Origin: Lepidostoma basale
Lineage: Eukaryota > Arthropoda > Insecta > Trichoptera > Lepidostomatidae
DNA: 64,000 bases
NCBI GenBank assembly: GCA_022606425.2
Contig: JAHDVF020000240.1
Coordinates: 3,185,501 to 3,249,500, forward strand
Direction of reading: 5' to 3'
Shown here: positions 41,413 through 50,839 of the stretch, one piece after another
How positions within the stretch are numbered: position 1 is the first letter of the stretch
How the letters are laid out: every line of letters starts with the position of its first letter
The notes under the pieces: model-generated
Databases searched by the model: none
What the model was told of the DNA's origin: nothing
What the model saw: the letters and a program-made list of their open reading frames with translations, nothing else
Translations under genes and position numbers: made by a program

Positions 41413-41636
41413 AGATAAACATTTTAGTTGAAATGAACATTTTGGTTCAGACATAAACATTTTGATAAAAATATAACAATTGTTTAAAATGAACATTTTG
41501 TTAAAAATAAACATTTTTGTAAAAATAAACATTCAGTTGAAAATAATTTTTTTTGCTAAAAATACACATTTTGTTAAATTAAACATTTAGTTAAAAATAA
41601 AAATTTTGTTAAAAACAAACATTTTATTTAGTATAG
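41413..41636. repeat. minisatellite of about 18-20 bp units
   Basis: About eleven imperfect units based on AAACATTTTGTTAAAAAT occupy roughly 220 bp. Unit length varies by a few bases and no ORF crosses it. Confidence 0.82.
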
Positions 41637-41674
41637 GGGTGGCACCTGACGCAGTCGATCAACATTTGCATCTT

Positions 41675-41860
41675 GTTGTTGTTAGGATGGTTTGGACAGA
41701 TAGAAAGAATGAATGAAGGTGAATGAATGGTGAATATAATATACGTTAACGAGAATACATATCAAAATATAGGTGACCAAGAAAAACGTTGCAAATCTAA
41801 ATTCATCAAATTTTAAATGTTGGCTACATATAGAGCCGGAGAAAATGATGTGCGTAGGTA
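41675..41860 (+). mobile_element. RTE-A fragment, badly degraded
   Basis: TTAGGATGGTTTGGACAGAT then AGAAAGAATGAATGAAGG matches the LRWFGHMERMNE block. A decayed GRPRKT...QI region follows. Confidence 0.55.
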
Positions 41861-42059
41861 CAAGATTCCAATTTCAAATATTAAATGTCCTCTTAACAAA
41901 CAACAGCATTTTTTAGTTTCAAGGTATTGTAGAATCTAATAATATTTTGATGTTTGTATGTTTTGGCTCAAAGTATTCTAGGATATTCTCATAAAACTTG
42001 TTTTGTGCGTGGATGAAAAACTTTTTCATGTGATAATTACATTTTTGATAGTAAACAAA

Positions 42060-42310
42060 ATTTATTTCCATTTACCCTTTCACATTCACGAAAAGGAGAC
42101 CTCACAACCGTGTCGTGAAAAAGTGCCTTTCCGTGACTAGTAAAAAAAGGAAAGAAAGACGTCAAACCACCTGGCTGACGAATATACAGAGGGACATGAA
42201 GGCCCTAGGCCTTAAGAAGGAAGTTGCTTACCAAAGAAATATCTGGCGCCACTATAAAAAAAAAAGCTCACCGCGAGTAACGGGATGAAGCTAGAGGAAA
42301 ATTGAAGCCT
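42060..42310 (+). mobile_element. RTE-H LINE C-terminal snippet
   Basis: Encodes KERRQTTWLTNIQRDMKALG then LKKEVAYQRNIWRHYKKK, the RxxTWLxDIxxDM...AxxRxxWR pattern common at the C-terminus of endonuclease-RT LINEs. Only one copy in the window. Confidence 0.5.
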
Positions 42311-42379
42311 TTCACATTGTTATTCATTTATTTTTTAATGATAAATAGTAAAATTAAAAATATATTTTTAAAATAAATA

Positions 42380-42421
42380 GAATGACGAAGCTCGCATAGA
42401 GCGAAACCGGTAGGCCCGCAT
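42380..42421 (+). ncRNA. hammerhead-like motif, H8
   Basis: AUGACGA, A, helix II GCUC/GAGC with loop GCAUA, GAAA, ACCGGU, A, GG. Only the first core base (A for C3) departs from CUGANGA; the cleavage triplet would be GUA. Follows the same layout as the other families, including the single extra A before helix II. Unpaired in the window: no inverted partner found. Confidence 0.45.
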
Positions 42422-42689
42422 CCTCACATAATAAAGTGGTTGCATACCAAGTATATTAAAAAAATGTGTTAAATATGCCCAATCACCAAGTAATGGCTTC
42501 TTATCAAAGTATAAAAAAATGGTTTATCTATAAGCAAAAATAATAGAAAAACTTTCATTTTGTATTTTATACTAGTTCCTAGGTTCTCAATGTGGGCCAT
42601 AACGCCCCCTTGTGGGCGTTTGAGACTCTCAGGGGGGCAGTAGAAGACCCAAAAAAATAGGGGGCGTTGAGATGGCACAGTGAGGTCGT

Positions 42690-42960
42690 GGGCAGGTAAA
42701 AATAGCCACAAGAGTTGAACCTTTGTAAGCCAGAGGAGGTTTTGATTCAAAATTTCTTCAAATCAAATCAAATCAGTTTATTTACTCAAAAGACATTACA
42801 AACAGCATAAATGTTTAAGGCATCTATTGAGTACAGGTATTTTTAAACAGGAACGCATTAGTGATGGTTCGACATTCTTACGCAAGCCAGGCTTCTGGGC
42901 TTCTATGGGAGTATCGCCACTGATCACATTTCACATCTTGGCGAACTACTCTTTTTAAAG
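42690..42960 (-). mobile_element. J3 Jockey-like LINE piece, split by a J1 tail
   Basis: GAACCTTTGTAAGCCAGAGG then TTTTGATTCAAAATTTCTT matches J3 at 52.6 kb; it resumes at ACGCAAGCCAGGCTTCTGGG after the inserted J1. The J3 minus-strand frame (LRKKF, CVRNFESKPLL-like) is broken. Confidence 0.62.
42762..42888 (-). mobile_element. J1 Jockey-like LINE 3' UTR tail
   Basis: A reversed (TTTGA)n tail (AAATCAAATCAAATCAG) then GTTTATTTACTCAAAAGACA, the J1 UTR. About 125 bp, with no coding part. Confidence 0.68.
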
Positions 42961-42989
42961 AAACGGTAAACGGTTAGTTAGTCAGATCT

Positions 42990-43410
42990 GCAGGGCGAAT
43001 TATCCCGTTGGTAGTGAAGGGGTTACGGGAGTATCAATCGGCACATAATACGTTCCTATGTTTTTTAATTCGGAGGTGTGATGGATTAACTGCGATTGGA
43101 TTAATTATCTTTATTGGGTCGTAAATCGTCAGGAACCACTAAAACCGTTATTTATTTGTAACGCCAGAGTAAATAAATCTGAAAGTAAATTATTTTCACA
43201 GATTTTTATTGGCGCGATGATTGGCCGGGCAAGAGACGTGTCGTAAACTACGGGGGTCCAATTATTGGTAATTGAGAGTAGGAAGCGCAGAGTGGGGAAC
43301 AATTCGAGATTTAAATTTGTAAAAAATGTATCGTATAAAGTATTAAGACTGTTTGAGATGGCACGCAAAGGAGATTTATTCAATTTTATAAAAAGAATTC
43401 GCAAATAAAT
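42990..43410. other. unassigned; open 91-codon minus-strand frame
   Basis: The frame at 43129-43404 has no recognised motif. The sequence (GATGATTGGCCGGGCAAGAG) is less AT-rich and has no relative in this window. It could be single-copy host DNA. I do not call a gene. Confidence 0.25.
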
Positions 43411-43412
43411 AA

Positions 43413-43476
43413 AAACATTATCTGTTAAATTATTTTTATTTCGTTATTTTATTTTATATCATTGTATTTTATATTT
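43413..43476 (+). mobile_element. C1 retroposon, internal piece
   Basis: TTTTATTTCGTTATTTTATT then TTATATCATTGTATTTTATA is the AT-rich interior of C1. The likely continuation is the piece at 44131, with RTE-B between them. Confidence 0.5.
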
Positions 43477-43559
43477 AGCGCGCTAAAAAATATATAACAT
43501 GACGATTTCTATTAGTAATACGAAGTGATTCATAATATCAAAAGAGCCTCAAAGATGTA

Positions 43560-44125
43560 CGCTGATCATCGATAGCACACCTATTGAGCAAGTCATGCGA
43601 TTCACTTACCTAGGCATAGAGATCGGTAGCTACAGTGACCTATACGACGAGGTGCGAGCACAAACCAACAAAGCGACAGCCGTGGCTGGCTGCTTGCGCG
43701 ACACCATATGGAGGAACAAACACATGCTAACCGAAAGTAAAGTCAAGATATACAAGGCATGCGTTCGCCTCATCATGACGTATGGAATAGAGGTCAGAGT
43801 CAATACCAATAGAACTAAGAACCTTCTTAGAGTAGCAACAATGGAAACCTACGCTCCATCAAAGGCAAAACCTTCAGAGATCGGATCAGAAATGAAACGA
43901 TCATGTATGTCTGTGGTGTTGAAGACATAGTGAGAGGGGGAAGAAGCAGAATGTGCTTTTGGAGAGACCACGTGGACCGCATGGAGAATACAAGAATTGC
44001 AAAAATTGTGAAAGATGAAAACCCAGGCAGCAAGAGATTACCAGAAAGGCCGCATAAGAGATGGAGACATGGCCACAAATAGGTCACACAACCTATACTA
44101 AAAGGAAGAAGAAGAAGAAGAAGCA
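43560..44125 (+). mobile_element. RTE-B (B2 subtype) LINE, 3' copy
   Basis: IEQVMRFTYLGIEIGSYSDL, YDEVRAQTNKATAVAGCLRD, TIWRNKHMLTESKVKIYKAC, VRLIMTYGIEVRVNTNRTKN are open. After a frameshift come GKTFRDRIRNETIMYVCGVE, CFWRDHVDRMENTRIAKIVK and PERPHKRWRHG, then a (GAA)n tail. The minus-strand copy at 63.3-63.9 kb is the same subtype. Confidence 0.82.
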
Positions 44126-44130
44126 TTTTG

Positions 44131-44299
44131 CGCGGGAGATGCTTATTGGTGGCGATAAGGTTCGCAACCCGTCACACCGCGTCTCCCGCGGGGCGAAAAG
44201 AGAAGGATAGAGTGCCGCATCGGTTAAAGTGTGACAGTCCATTCTTTCTGCCTACCTTTTCAGAGAGACGGCGTGATGGTTAGTTAGTTAATTAGTTAG
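44131..44299 (+). mobile_element. C1 retroposon, 3' piece
   Basis: TGCGCGGGAGATGCTTATTG, CACACCGCGTCTCCCGCGGG, then GAGAGACGGCGTGATGGTTA and GTTA repeats: the C1 3' half. Confidence 0.75.
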
Positions 44300-44339
44300 C
44301 AAACAAAAACCTTAAGATAGAAATACACAATAGGGTTAA

Positions 44340-44690
44340 GAAGAAGAAGGAGACGCAAGGAGTTAGAGAAATCAACGTGCACGACACGGTGTATGAATAT
44401 TGAGGACACAGAAGGACCCATCACATACCTGAGGCTGTTATATAAAGAAGAAATAATAAATAAACTATACCGTTTAGATGAAGAATGTATTAGAGATGAT
44501 ACGAGGAACACGTGGAACGAACAAATCAATCCCATTTTAAATGTTTGCCGCGTGAGGAGTCGTAAAAATAGATGGGCACGTATGATACGAATATATGATT
44601 CTTTCAGAGTCGAGAGAAGTACATACGTCAGCATAGAAAAGTGAGACGGTTAATCCATTACTTCTACCTTTTCGGATAAACATGAAACGA
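44340..44690 (+). mobile_element. RTE-A, scrambled fragment
   Basis: NRRAC/NIED-like sequence comes first, then TRNTWNEQINPILNVCRVRS RKNRWARM and ESREVC-like pieces, so blocks are out of the usual order. Ends with CCTTTTCGGATAAACATGAA, without a proper tail. Confidence 0.55.
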
Positions 44691-44784
44691 TATAATACAT
44701 TTACAGGTTTTCAAATTATATTAATTAAAAAAACATTACCAACATGTGTGGCTTCCACGTTGATTCTATTACTGTGTCTAAGAT

Positions 44785-45215
44785 GATGTAGAATAAATGC
44801 AGTAGAAATGAGATCTCTTAGACGAATGTGTGGATATTCTGTGTATGATAGAGTGTCGAATGAAAATATAAGAAGTGAATGCGGTGCGAATGATGGTGTC
44901 ATGAACAAAATAATGAAAGGATCATTAAGATGGTTTGGACATATGGAAAGAATGAATGAAGAAAGAATGGTAAAAAAAATTATATGTTAATGATGTAAAT
45001 GGTACCAGAAATAGAGGAAGACCAAGGAAAACGTGGCACGATCAAATAAATCAAATATTGAATGTCGGCCATGTGAGGAGTCAGAGAAACCGACTCGCGT
45101 GCATGACACGATGTATGAATGTTGAGGAAGCGAGAGAAATATGTCAGGAAAGAAAGGTGTGGCAGTCCATTCTTTCTGCTTACCCCTTCGGGGAGACGGC
45201 GTGATGGTTAGTTAG
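44785..45215 (+). mobile_element. RTE-A LINE 3' copy, well preserved
   Basis: Open from MRSLRRMCGYSVYDRVS to GHMERMNEERMVKK. One A insertion in a run then shifts the frame before LYVNDVNGTRNRGRPRKTWH and NRLACMTRCMNVEEAREICQ to AYPFGETA. Tail GTTAGTTA. Almost identical to the 32.3 kb copy over the shared region, so recent. Confidence 0.84.
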
Positions 45216-45454
45216 TTAAGATTTTGTAAAAAAAATATTGTTTACTTACATAGATCTAAGAAAAAATATTATTTAATTTATATTTTTTTAAAATTTCAAA
45301 ATGTTTTATTTTATTTTCTGGGAACGACATTGAGATTTCGCTTTGCGAAGGATTTATGACATGTTTAAATACATTGCGTTTTATTTTTTAATATCATGTT
45401 GTACTAATAATTAATGTTTTTAAATGAAATTTCGTGGTAGAAGTTCATTTTAAA

Positions 45455-45730
45455 TAATGAAAACAAATAAAAATAATACAAAATTTCTTTATTATGTATT
45501 TAGTGTGCTTCCACTTGCGTTTATGTTCGACCGGTTTCGGCAGTTTGCTGTCATCTTCTGGTAGCCAACGCAATTCATTCTTATTATGCTGTCATCTCCA
45601 GACCAGAAGATGGCAGCAAGCTGCCGAAACCGGTCGAACCTAAACACAAGTGGAAGCACACTGAATACATAATAATAAAGAAAAATTGTAAAATATTTTT
45701 TTTGTTTTCATTATTTATCATTTTGTACGT
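45455..45730. mobile_element. H3 palindromic repeat with two hammerhead-like motifs
   Basis: Arms of about 80 bp (CTTTATTATGTATTTAGTGT, GCTTCCACTTG) are inverted around a 30-bp centre, and pairing extends outward to AATAATGAAAACAAA and its inverse. Minus motif 45521-45566 and plus motif 45598-45640 read CAGAAGA, U, GGCAGC/GCUGCC (or GACAGC...CUGCC), GAAA, ACCGGU, UC. U4 is A in both. Confidence 0.55.
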
Positions 45731-45773
45731 TTGACTTGTGGCGTGGAGAGATTATAGCGTTTTTTTTATACAA

Positions 45774-45993
45774 CAGGTCGTTTGAACCCAATTACTGTAG
45801 ACAATTTATTTTAGCTATTATATTGATTCTTATGACATGTGATAGGTGGCCAATCTAACGCTATTTTATTGTCACGTGAATTCTACACCAGACCAAAGAC
45901 AGTGTGACAATCACACCGCCATCGCCGGGAAACGAATCCGGGACTTTCTGTATGGAAGTCAGAGCTCTTACCATTCTGCCACGAAGGTCGACA
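45774..45993 (-). mobile_element. tRNA-derived SINE
   Basis: The minus strand gives CTTCGTGGCAGAATGGTAAG, GAGCTCTGACTTCCATA and a B box interrupted by one base (GGATTCGTTTCCC). The body then follows to AATTGGGTTCAAACG. Same 3' boundary as the 40.1 kb copy, so these two may be one subfamily. Confidence 0.75.
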
Positions 45994-46034
45994 ATATAGG
46001 TTTTATAGAACGCCCTACCTTGATGGAAATCTAG

Positions 46035-46315
46035 TCGAAAGGATAATCAGAGAACAAGTCGCTAGACGTAAATGATTATGGATCGGTCACACCCTGAGAC
46101 GAAAACCAGCCTGCATCACTCAAGGCACACTAGACTGGTCCCCTGTAGCGCTCTTCTCCAGAGCCACCTGGAGAAAAGCGCTACAGAACGAGGTTAAATC
46201 AGAAGGCCTAACTTAGGACGATGTTAGGCATCAGGGATGCGATAGAGTCGGGTAGAGAAGGTTCCTTGAGGCCCTATGCACAACGGAGGTGCGACAGACA
46301 AGAAGAAGAAGTAGC
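46035..46315 (+). mobile_element. RTE-G LINE 3' fragment
   Basis: RIIREQVARRK, then WIGHTLRRKPACITQGTLDW, SPVALFSRATWRKALQNEVK and a GAAGAAGAAG tail. Counterpart of the minus-strand fragment at 38.5 kb. One stop after RRK. Confidence 0.62.
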
Positions 46316-46445
46316 CTTTTTTAATTCGCGATAAATACTCAGATAATGTCCTTACAAGGCGAAATATAAATAAAATAAATAATTGTTTTGGCTAAAAAAT
46401 ATTGTTGCTCAAATTTTTAGAAAATTCAAAACTTATAATACATAG

Positions 46446-47086
46446 TTTTTTCGTTTATATAAAGAATTTTGACAGGTGTAAAAATAAATTTTTTATTTGT
46501 TCCAATGACAATTTGAATAATTTCTTCAATATTCTTTTAAAGTTCTTGCTGGTATTGGTTGGTTTTAAGTGCCTAATTACTGCCAAATAAAAAAAAGTGG
46601 ATTCGTGGAACATTAATTAAATCATATAACAGCTAATTTAAAAAACGGTGGATACGTGTAACATAAATTAAATAAACACAAGAGTCCGGATCGTCCATGT
46701 CAACATGTGCAACATCGGAAAAACATTATGTGTTATTACATTATGTGCTAAATTTAAAAAACGGTGGATTCGTGGAACATAAATTAAATAGACAAATGTG
46801 CACTATATAAAAATAACATTTTGTATTAAATTATTTTTATTTTGTTATTTTATTTTATATCATTGTATTTTATATTATTTGTTTTAGATTTATTTTGTGG
46901 ATGTTGGAAGATCGAAGTGTGCGCGGGAGATGCCTATTAGTGGTGATGAGGTTCGCAACCCATCACACCGCGTCTCCCGCGGGGCGAAAAGAGAAGGATG
47001 GAGTGCCGCATCAGTAAAAGTGTGACAGTCCATTCTTTCTGCCTACCCTTTCGGGGAGACGGCGTGATGGTTAGTTAGTTAGTTAG
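46446..47086 (+). mobile_element. C1 retroposon, 641 bp with 13-bp target duplication
   Basis: TTATAATACATAG at 46433-46445 and 47087-47099. Begins about 180 bp into the longest C1, so 5'-truncated. Contains the H1-like segment, both GGTGGATACGTG/GGTGGATTCGTG units, the CACACCGCGTCTCCCGCGGG box and the GTTA tail. Confidence 0.87.
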
Positions 47087-47099
47087 TTATAATACATAG

Positions 47100-47640
47100 G
47101 ATTTGAATATTTTAAATGAAATATAATTATTTTACCATCGGATTTCTATAAAAATGTTTTATTAAGACGATATTCACGATCGTTTTGGATATATATGAAG
47201 GAATTAATGTACTTATTGTCTTTGGTAAAAGTCGTAAAATTGAGATGAAATGGATTTAAAAGACTTACTTTAATAAAGCGAAATGGAATAAGTGCCTACA
47301 TTCTTCCCGGGTGGAGTCAAGAGAAATTTTGTGAAGAATGCTTTAAAGGAAAATGGGCGGAAAAGAACGAAAGTGAAAGAATGGAGGGTAGATTAACAAG
47401 AAAATGAAAGGCTTATAATATTTTGTTTAGTATTATAATTACAAAACAAGTGGCTATGGGTGAATCTTTTGAAGTATCCAATTTAACTCCTTTAATCCCA
47501 CCGGGCCACAGAAGCCCTTATAGAAATTTTAAACATGTTTGTGAAAATTGCAAAAGGTTCCACAATACAAAATTCTAGAGAATATAAAGAAAAGTTTTTA
47601 TATTATTAATAATCTTAAGGTGTATATAGTGTGGAATTCC
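47100..47640. other. no gene recognised
   Basis: AAACATGTTTGTGAAAATTG near 47533 is an H10-like arm remnant. Remainder unassigned. Confidence 0.4.
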
Positions 47641-48055
47641 ATATAATAAGTGTGATTTTTTTAAACTGTTAAATTAAATAACTTGGTTAATGTATCACAA
47701 TTGTATTTTATTTTACGCGACCAATTAAAAATGTTTCCTTTCCTATTAATGTAATCTACTCCCTGTTATTGTTTATCGTTTTTAATCTATTATGTTTCAT
47801 AGTTTTTGACGTTATACTATGTGTAATTGTTCCTTATAATTACTGTTTTATTATTATATTTTATTATTAAATTTTCCACCTTTAATATGTTCTCCTATAA
47901 ATAGTAACTAACCGTTCTTTTAATTAAAATATTAAGATACTTTACTTAATTTCAGCAAGATCTTCAAAATTGTAGCAAAGAAATTATTCAAATTAACATA
48001 GGAACAAATACACACAAAGATTCGAAAAATCCTGAAAATTGACATTAGGTATATT

Positions 48056-48110
48056 ATTGTAACACCTGATGATGTCAAAATAGGTTGATGAAACAGCTGT
48101 CGCGTAAAAT
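48056..48110 (+). ncRNA. hammerhead-like motif, H1, canonical core
   Basis: CUGAUGA at 48066-48072, U, helix II GUCAA/UUGAU (pairs closed by a G-U), GAAA, ACAGCUGU helix III, UC, GCGU. Helix I is weak but C-G at its base is kept. One of the cleaner H1 copies. Confidence 0.55.
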
Positions 48111-48140
48111 AAAATACAATTGTGATAAAAAACAAAGTTA

Positions 48141-48434
48141 AATAAAACGATGTTTTTTAACTACTTCCACTTTTGTCTTTATTTAGACAGCGACCGGTTT
48201 CGCCAGGCTCGCCAGGCTTGTATAGAATCATGTTTACCACCCCTGATCTGTATGTATATAAAGGACTAAGTTTACAATAGTGTTACCAGTCTGTCGATGC
48301 CAGCGAGCCTGGCGAAACCGGTCGCTGTATAAATAAAGACAAAAGTGGAAGTAGTTAAAAAACATCGTTTTATTTAATTATTATTTAAAATGAACTTCCA
48401 TCAAGAGATTTCAGTAAAATCATTTGATTATCTT
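48141..48434. mobile_element. H2 element, 294 bp, inserted in H1 with 13-bp target duplication
   Basis: AAAAACAAAGTTA at 48128-48140 and 48435-48447. Opposed motifs: minus 48185-48222 (core lost) and plus 48285-48330 reading CCAGU, CUGUCGA, U, GCCAG...CUGGC, GAAA, ACCGGU, UC, GCUG. Helix I pairs CAGU with GCUG. The core has A6U. The downstream arm ends TCAGTAAAATCATTTGATTA. No ORF. Confidence 0.72.
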
Positions 48435-48504
48435 AAAAACAAAGTTATTTAATTTAATATTATAACATGTTAAGGTTGTGTTTCGGCCAAAACAATGATC
48501 TATA

Positions 48505-49380
48505 TTTTTTTTATTATAAACATTGTTCTTTCCACATTTGATTTTCTTTTTCCTGACATATACAGTAGCGAGCACAGAAATCTTTCTACTGTTTAAATAT
48601 GATCTACAAGAAAAGTGCCTTTTTGGGGATCAAAGCTTTTTTTTTCTTAATTTTAGAGTTAATTTGTAGATTTAATTTTTTTTAGACTAATCATTCATTA
48701 AATTTACAGACTAATCATTCATCTTAGCACCACCATTTATTAATTTCAGTTCTTTCATACACTTGGTTGAACAACTATTTTTTAGCTTCTTCATTATAAT
48801 CAGGCACCGATTGTACGTTCAACCCCAAGGTCGACGACCCCTGGGCAGATTACTTAAAGAGGAATCGGCAGCTGGGAATCGAAAGAAGAAATGTTTGTAA
48901 ATCAATTAAAAATAAATCTAGCATATTTAATGTTGCCATATTTATAAAACACAGCATTAGCCAGTCAGTTGAAGAATTGGATCGATGTCAATATATATTT
49001 TTACACCATTATGTAAACACGTTCATGTAACTAACTCGACCCCATGTGTAGTGGCTAATTAGATTTTCAACATTAACAAGTCCTTTGAAATGAACTCATT
49101 CTTGCAAACGTTGAGTATTTAATTGCATTTTCTCACGAAATAAAATTTGCACATACAGAATATATTTTTTCGACACAATTAATAACTTTTATTTAATACT
49201 ATCACGCCAATCCTTTCATTTCTAATAAATCGTTTACTTAATAAAAAAAACACTACGTTTTCATAACACTTCATTGCTGTATTCTATTCTTATATAATCC
49301 GTTCTATAACAGCTTTGGATAAGCGGTGGAAGTCCCCCTATGATTCAACTCTATTATAATTGCAATTCTTGTGTTGTCAG
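48505..49380. other. AT-rich sequence, no gene recognised
   Basis: No ORF of note. Segment 48810-48900 is less AT-rich (CAAGGTCGACGACCCCTGG) without an identified family. Confidence 0.4.
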
Positions 49381-49384
49381 CGTT

Positions 49385-49560
49385 ATTTCATTTCATTTAT
49401 TTGAAAAATATCACAAACATTACAGACATATAATTCCAGATAGTTTGCAAATACATTAAAATAATTTATAAGAGAAGTATAAAAAAACATTACGATTAAG
49501 AATTGAAAAGAATCATTAAGATTTAGAATCGGACAAAAACATTAAGATTAAGAATTGGAA
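49385..49560 (-). mobile_element. J4 Jockey-like LINE 3' UTR
   Basis: TCACAAACATTACAGACATA and CAGATAGTTTGCAAATACAT match the J4 UTR at 27.06-27.15 kb. No coding portion remains. Confidence 0.62.
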
Positions 49561-50029
49561 AGAGCGTTGTGGGTCCGTTGGCGTGGAATAGTCTCCCCGT
49601 TAGTGTTAATTACTTAATTAGTGTAAGAAGACTTTTACTTATCAGTCATGGCTCAAAATGAGCCCCTAGGGTAATTCATTAAAAAATTATAGGTATACCT
49701 TAAAAAATAAGTCATCAGTAAATAATAAATAAATAAATAAGGTTGTAAACTAATGAAATTTGAAATAATTAATATTGAGGAAAACACTATTGGCTCCATC
49801 GTCTAAATTTTACTTCTAGTGCCACCTCATTGAGAAGACAATCGCTTTAAATATAAGATAATTTTGAAATGCTTCCGTGCAGCAATTTTGGGCATGTTAT
49901 GCTGTAGCTATTGGGAGAAAATAAATCTTGTTCTAAATAAACTTAAGAGGTTTATATTGTAGAATTCCACACTCACGATTTTTTTATGAATTGAAAGACA
50001 ATTATTTTTTTCATTTTGAGTTTATTTTT

Positions 50030-50150
50030 CTCGACTTGTTTAGAAAGGCTTTATACCTTCATTATCGGGAGCAATGATGAAGATGTAAAGCCTTCGAAAT
50101 GAAGGTGGAAAGCTTTCAAAATATGTCGAGAAAAATAAACTAAAAATTCG
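50030..50150. repeat. H9 repeat, decayed palindrome
   Basis: TTTTTCTCGACTTGTTTAGA and its inverse near 50130 form the arms. Ribozyme cores are not intact on either strand. Related to 37.1 kb. Confidence 0.42.
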
Positions 50151-50263
50151 GAAAACAGTGTTTTATTCTATTCGCCATACTTTGTGTTGTAGACGTTTTA
50201 TTTGTCTTTTTCTTTTTTATGTACTTTGTATATACAACACTCACTATAAAAAAAATGAAAATT

Positions 50264-50303
50264 ATATATCAGACATGTTTCGGACAACCGGTCCTTCCTC
50301 AGT
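50264..50303 (-). ncRNA. hammerhead ribozyme-like motif, H4
   Basis: Minus strand: CUGAGGA (plus 50296-50302), A, helix II GGAC/GUCC, GAAA, ACAUGU, UC, UGAUAU. Helix I is weaker than at 4.9 kb: the second pair is a G-G mismatch because the two motifs overlap their helix I strands. Confidence 0.55.
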
Positions 50304-50345
50304 CACTGAGGAAGAACCGGTTGTCCGAAACATGTCTGATAAATA
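50301..50345 (+). ncRNA. hammerhead ribozyme-like motif, H4, canonical core
   Basis: CUGAGGA at 50306-50312, A, helix II built on GAAC/GUCC with one A-C mismatch, GAAA at 50327-50330, ACAUGU, predicted cleavage after C50336, then UGAUAA. Helix I AUCA-type pairing with AGUCA gives three Watson-Crick pairs and a wobble. Confidence 0.58.
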
Positions 50346-50460
50346 AGTTTTTTTTTAAGTTAGTGTTGTATATACAAAGTACTCGTATAAAAAAAAGAAA
50401 AAGACAAACAGTGTTTCAATTCATAAATAAATTTAGTTCCTTAATATTTCTAAAGTAACT

Positions 50461-50835
50461 AGCTAACTAACCATCACGCCGTCTCCCCGAAGGGGTAGAC
50501 AGAAATAATGGACTGCCACACTTTTCTTTTCTGACATATTTCTCTCGATTCCTCAACATTCATACATCGTGTCATGCACGCGCGTCGATTTCTCTGACTC
50601 CTCACATGGCCGACATTCAATATTTGATTTATTTGATTGTGCCACATTTTCCACGGTCTTCCTCTATTTCTGGTTCCATTTACATCGTTAACATATACTT
50701 TTTTAACCATTCTTTCTTCATTCATTCTTTCCATATGATCCTGTCATTACTTTGTTCATAACACCATCATTCGCACCGCATTTACTTCTTATATTTTCAT
50801 TCGACATTCTATCATACACAGAGTATCCACACATT
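50461..50835 (-). mobile_element. RTE-A LINE 3' copy
   Basis: An 86-codon open frame from MERMNEERMVKKVYVNDVNG to YPFGETA on the minus strand, with tail. Upstream (toward 50835) the MRSLRRMCGYSVYDR and NENIRS blocks continue, but the GSLRWFGH segment is deleted. Confidence 0.8.
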
Positions 50836-50839
50836 AATA

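Larger units (their letters stand above)
47655..48500. mobile_element. H1 repeat element, split by H2
   Basis: Left arm AACTGTTAAATT...TTTTACGCGACC, but the left ribozyme is deleted. The interior has CTAACCGTTCTTTTAATT and GAAATTATTCAAATTAACAT; the right ribozyme is at 48056-48110. After the H2 insertion the outer arm resumes to TTTCGGCCAAAACAATGA. Confidence 0.68.
50155..50420. mobile_element. H4 repeat with abutting opposed hammerhead-like motifs
   Basis: Arms CGCCATACTTTGTGTTGTAG and TTAGTGTTGTATATACAAAG flank two motifs that meet directly at CCTCAGTCACTGAGG. The same outer arms occur at 4.8 and 8.9 kb. Confidence 0.62.

Noticed and set aside
43827..44126. 99-codon minus-strand ORF with a hydrophobic N-terminus
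   Set aside because: It lies antisense to the RTE-B coding region; the leucine run is the complement of the (GAA)n tail.
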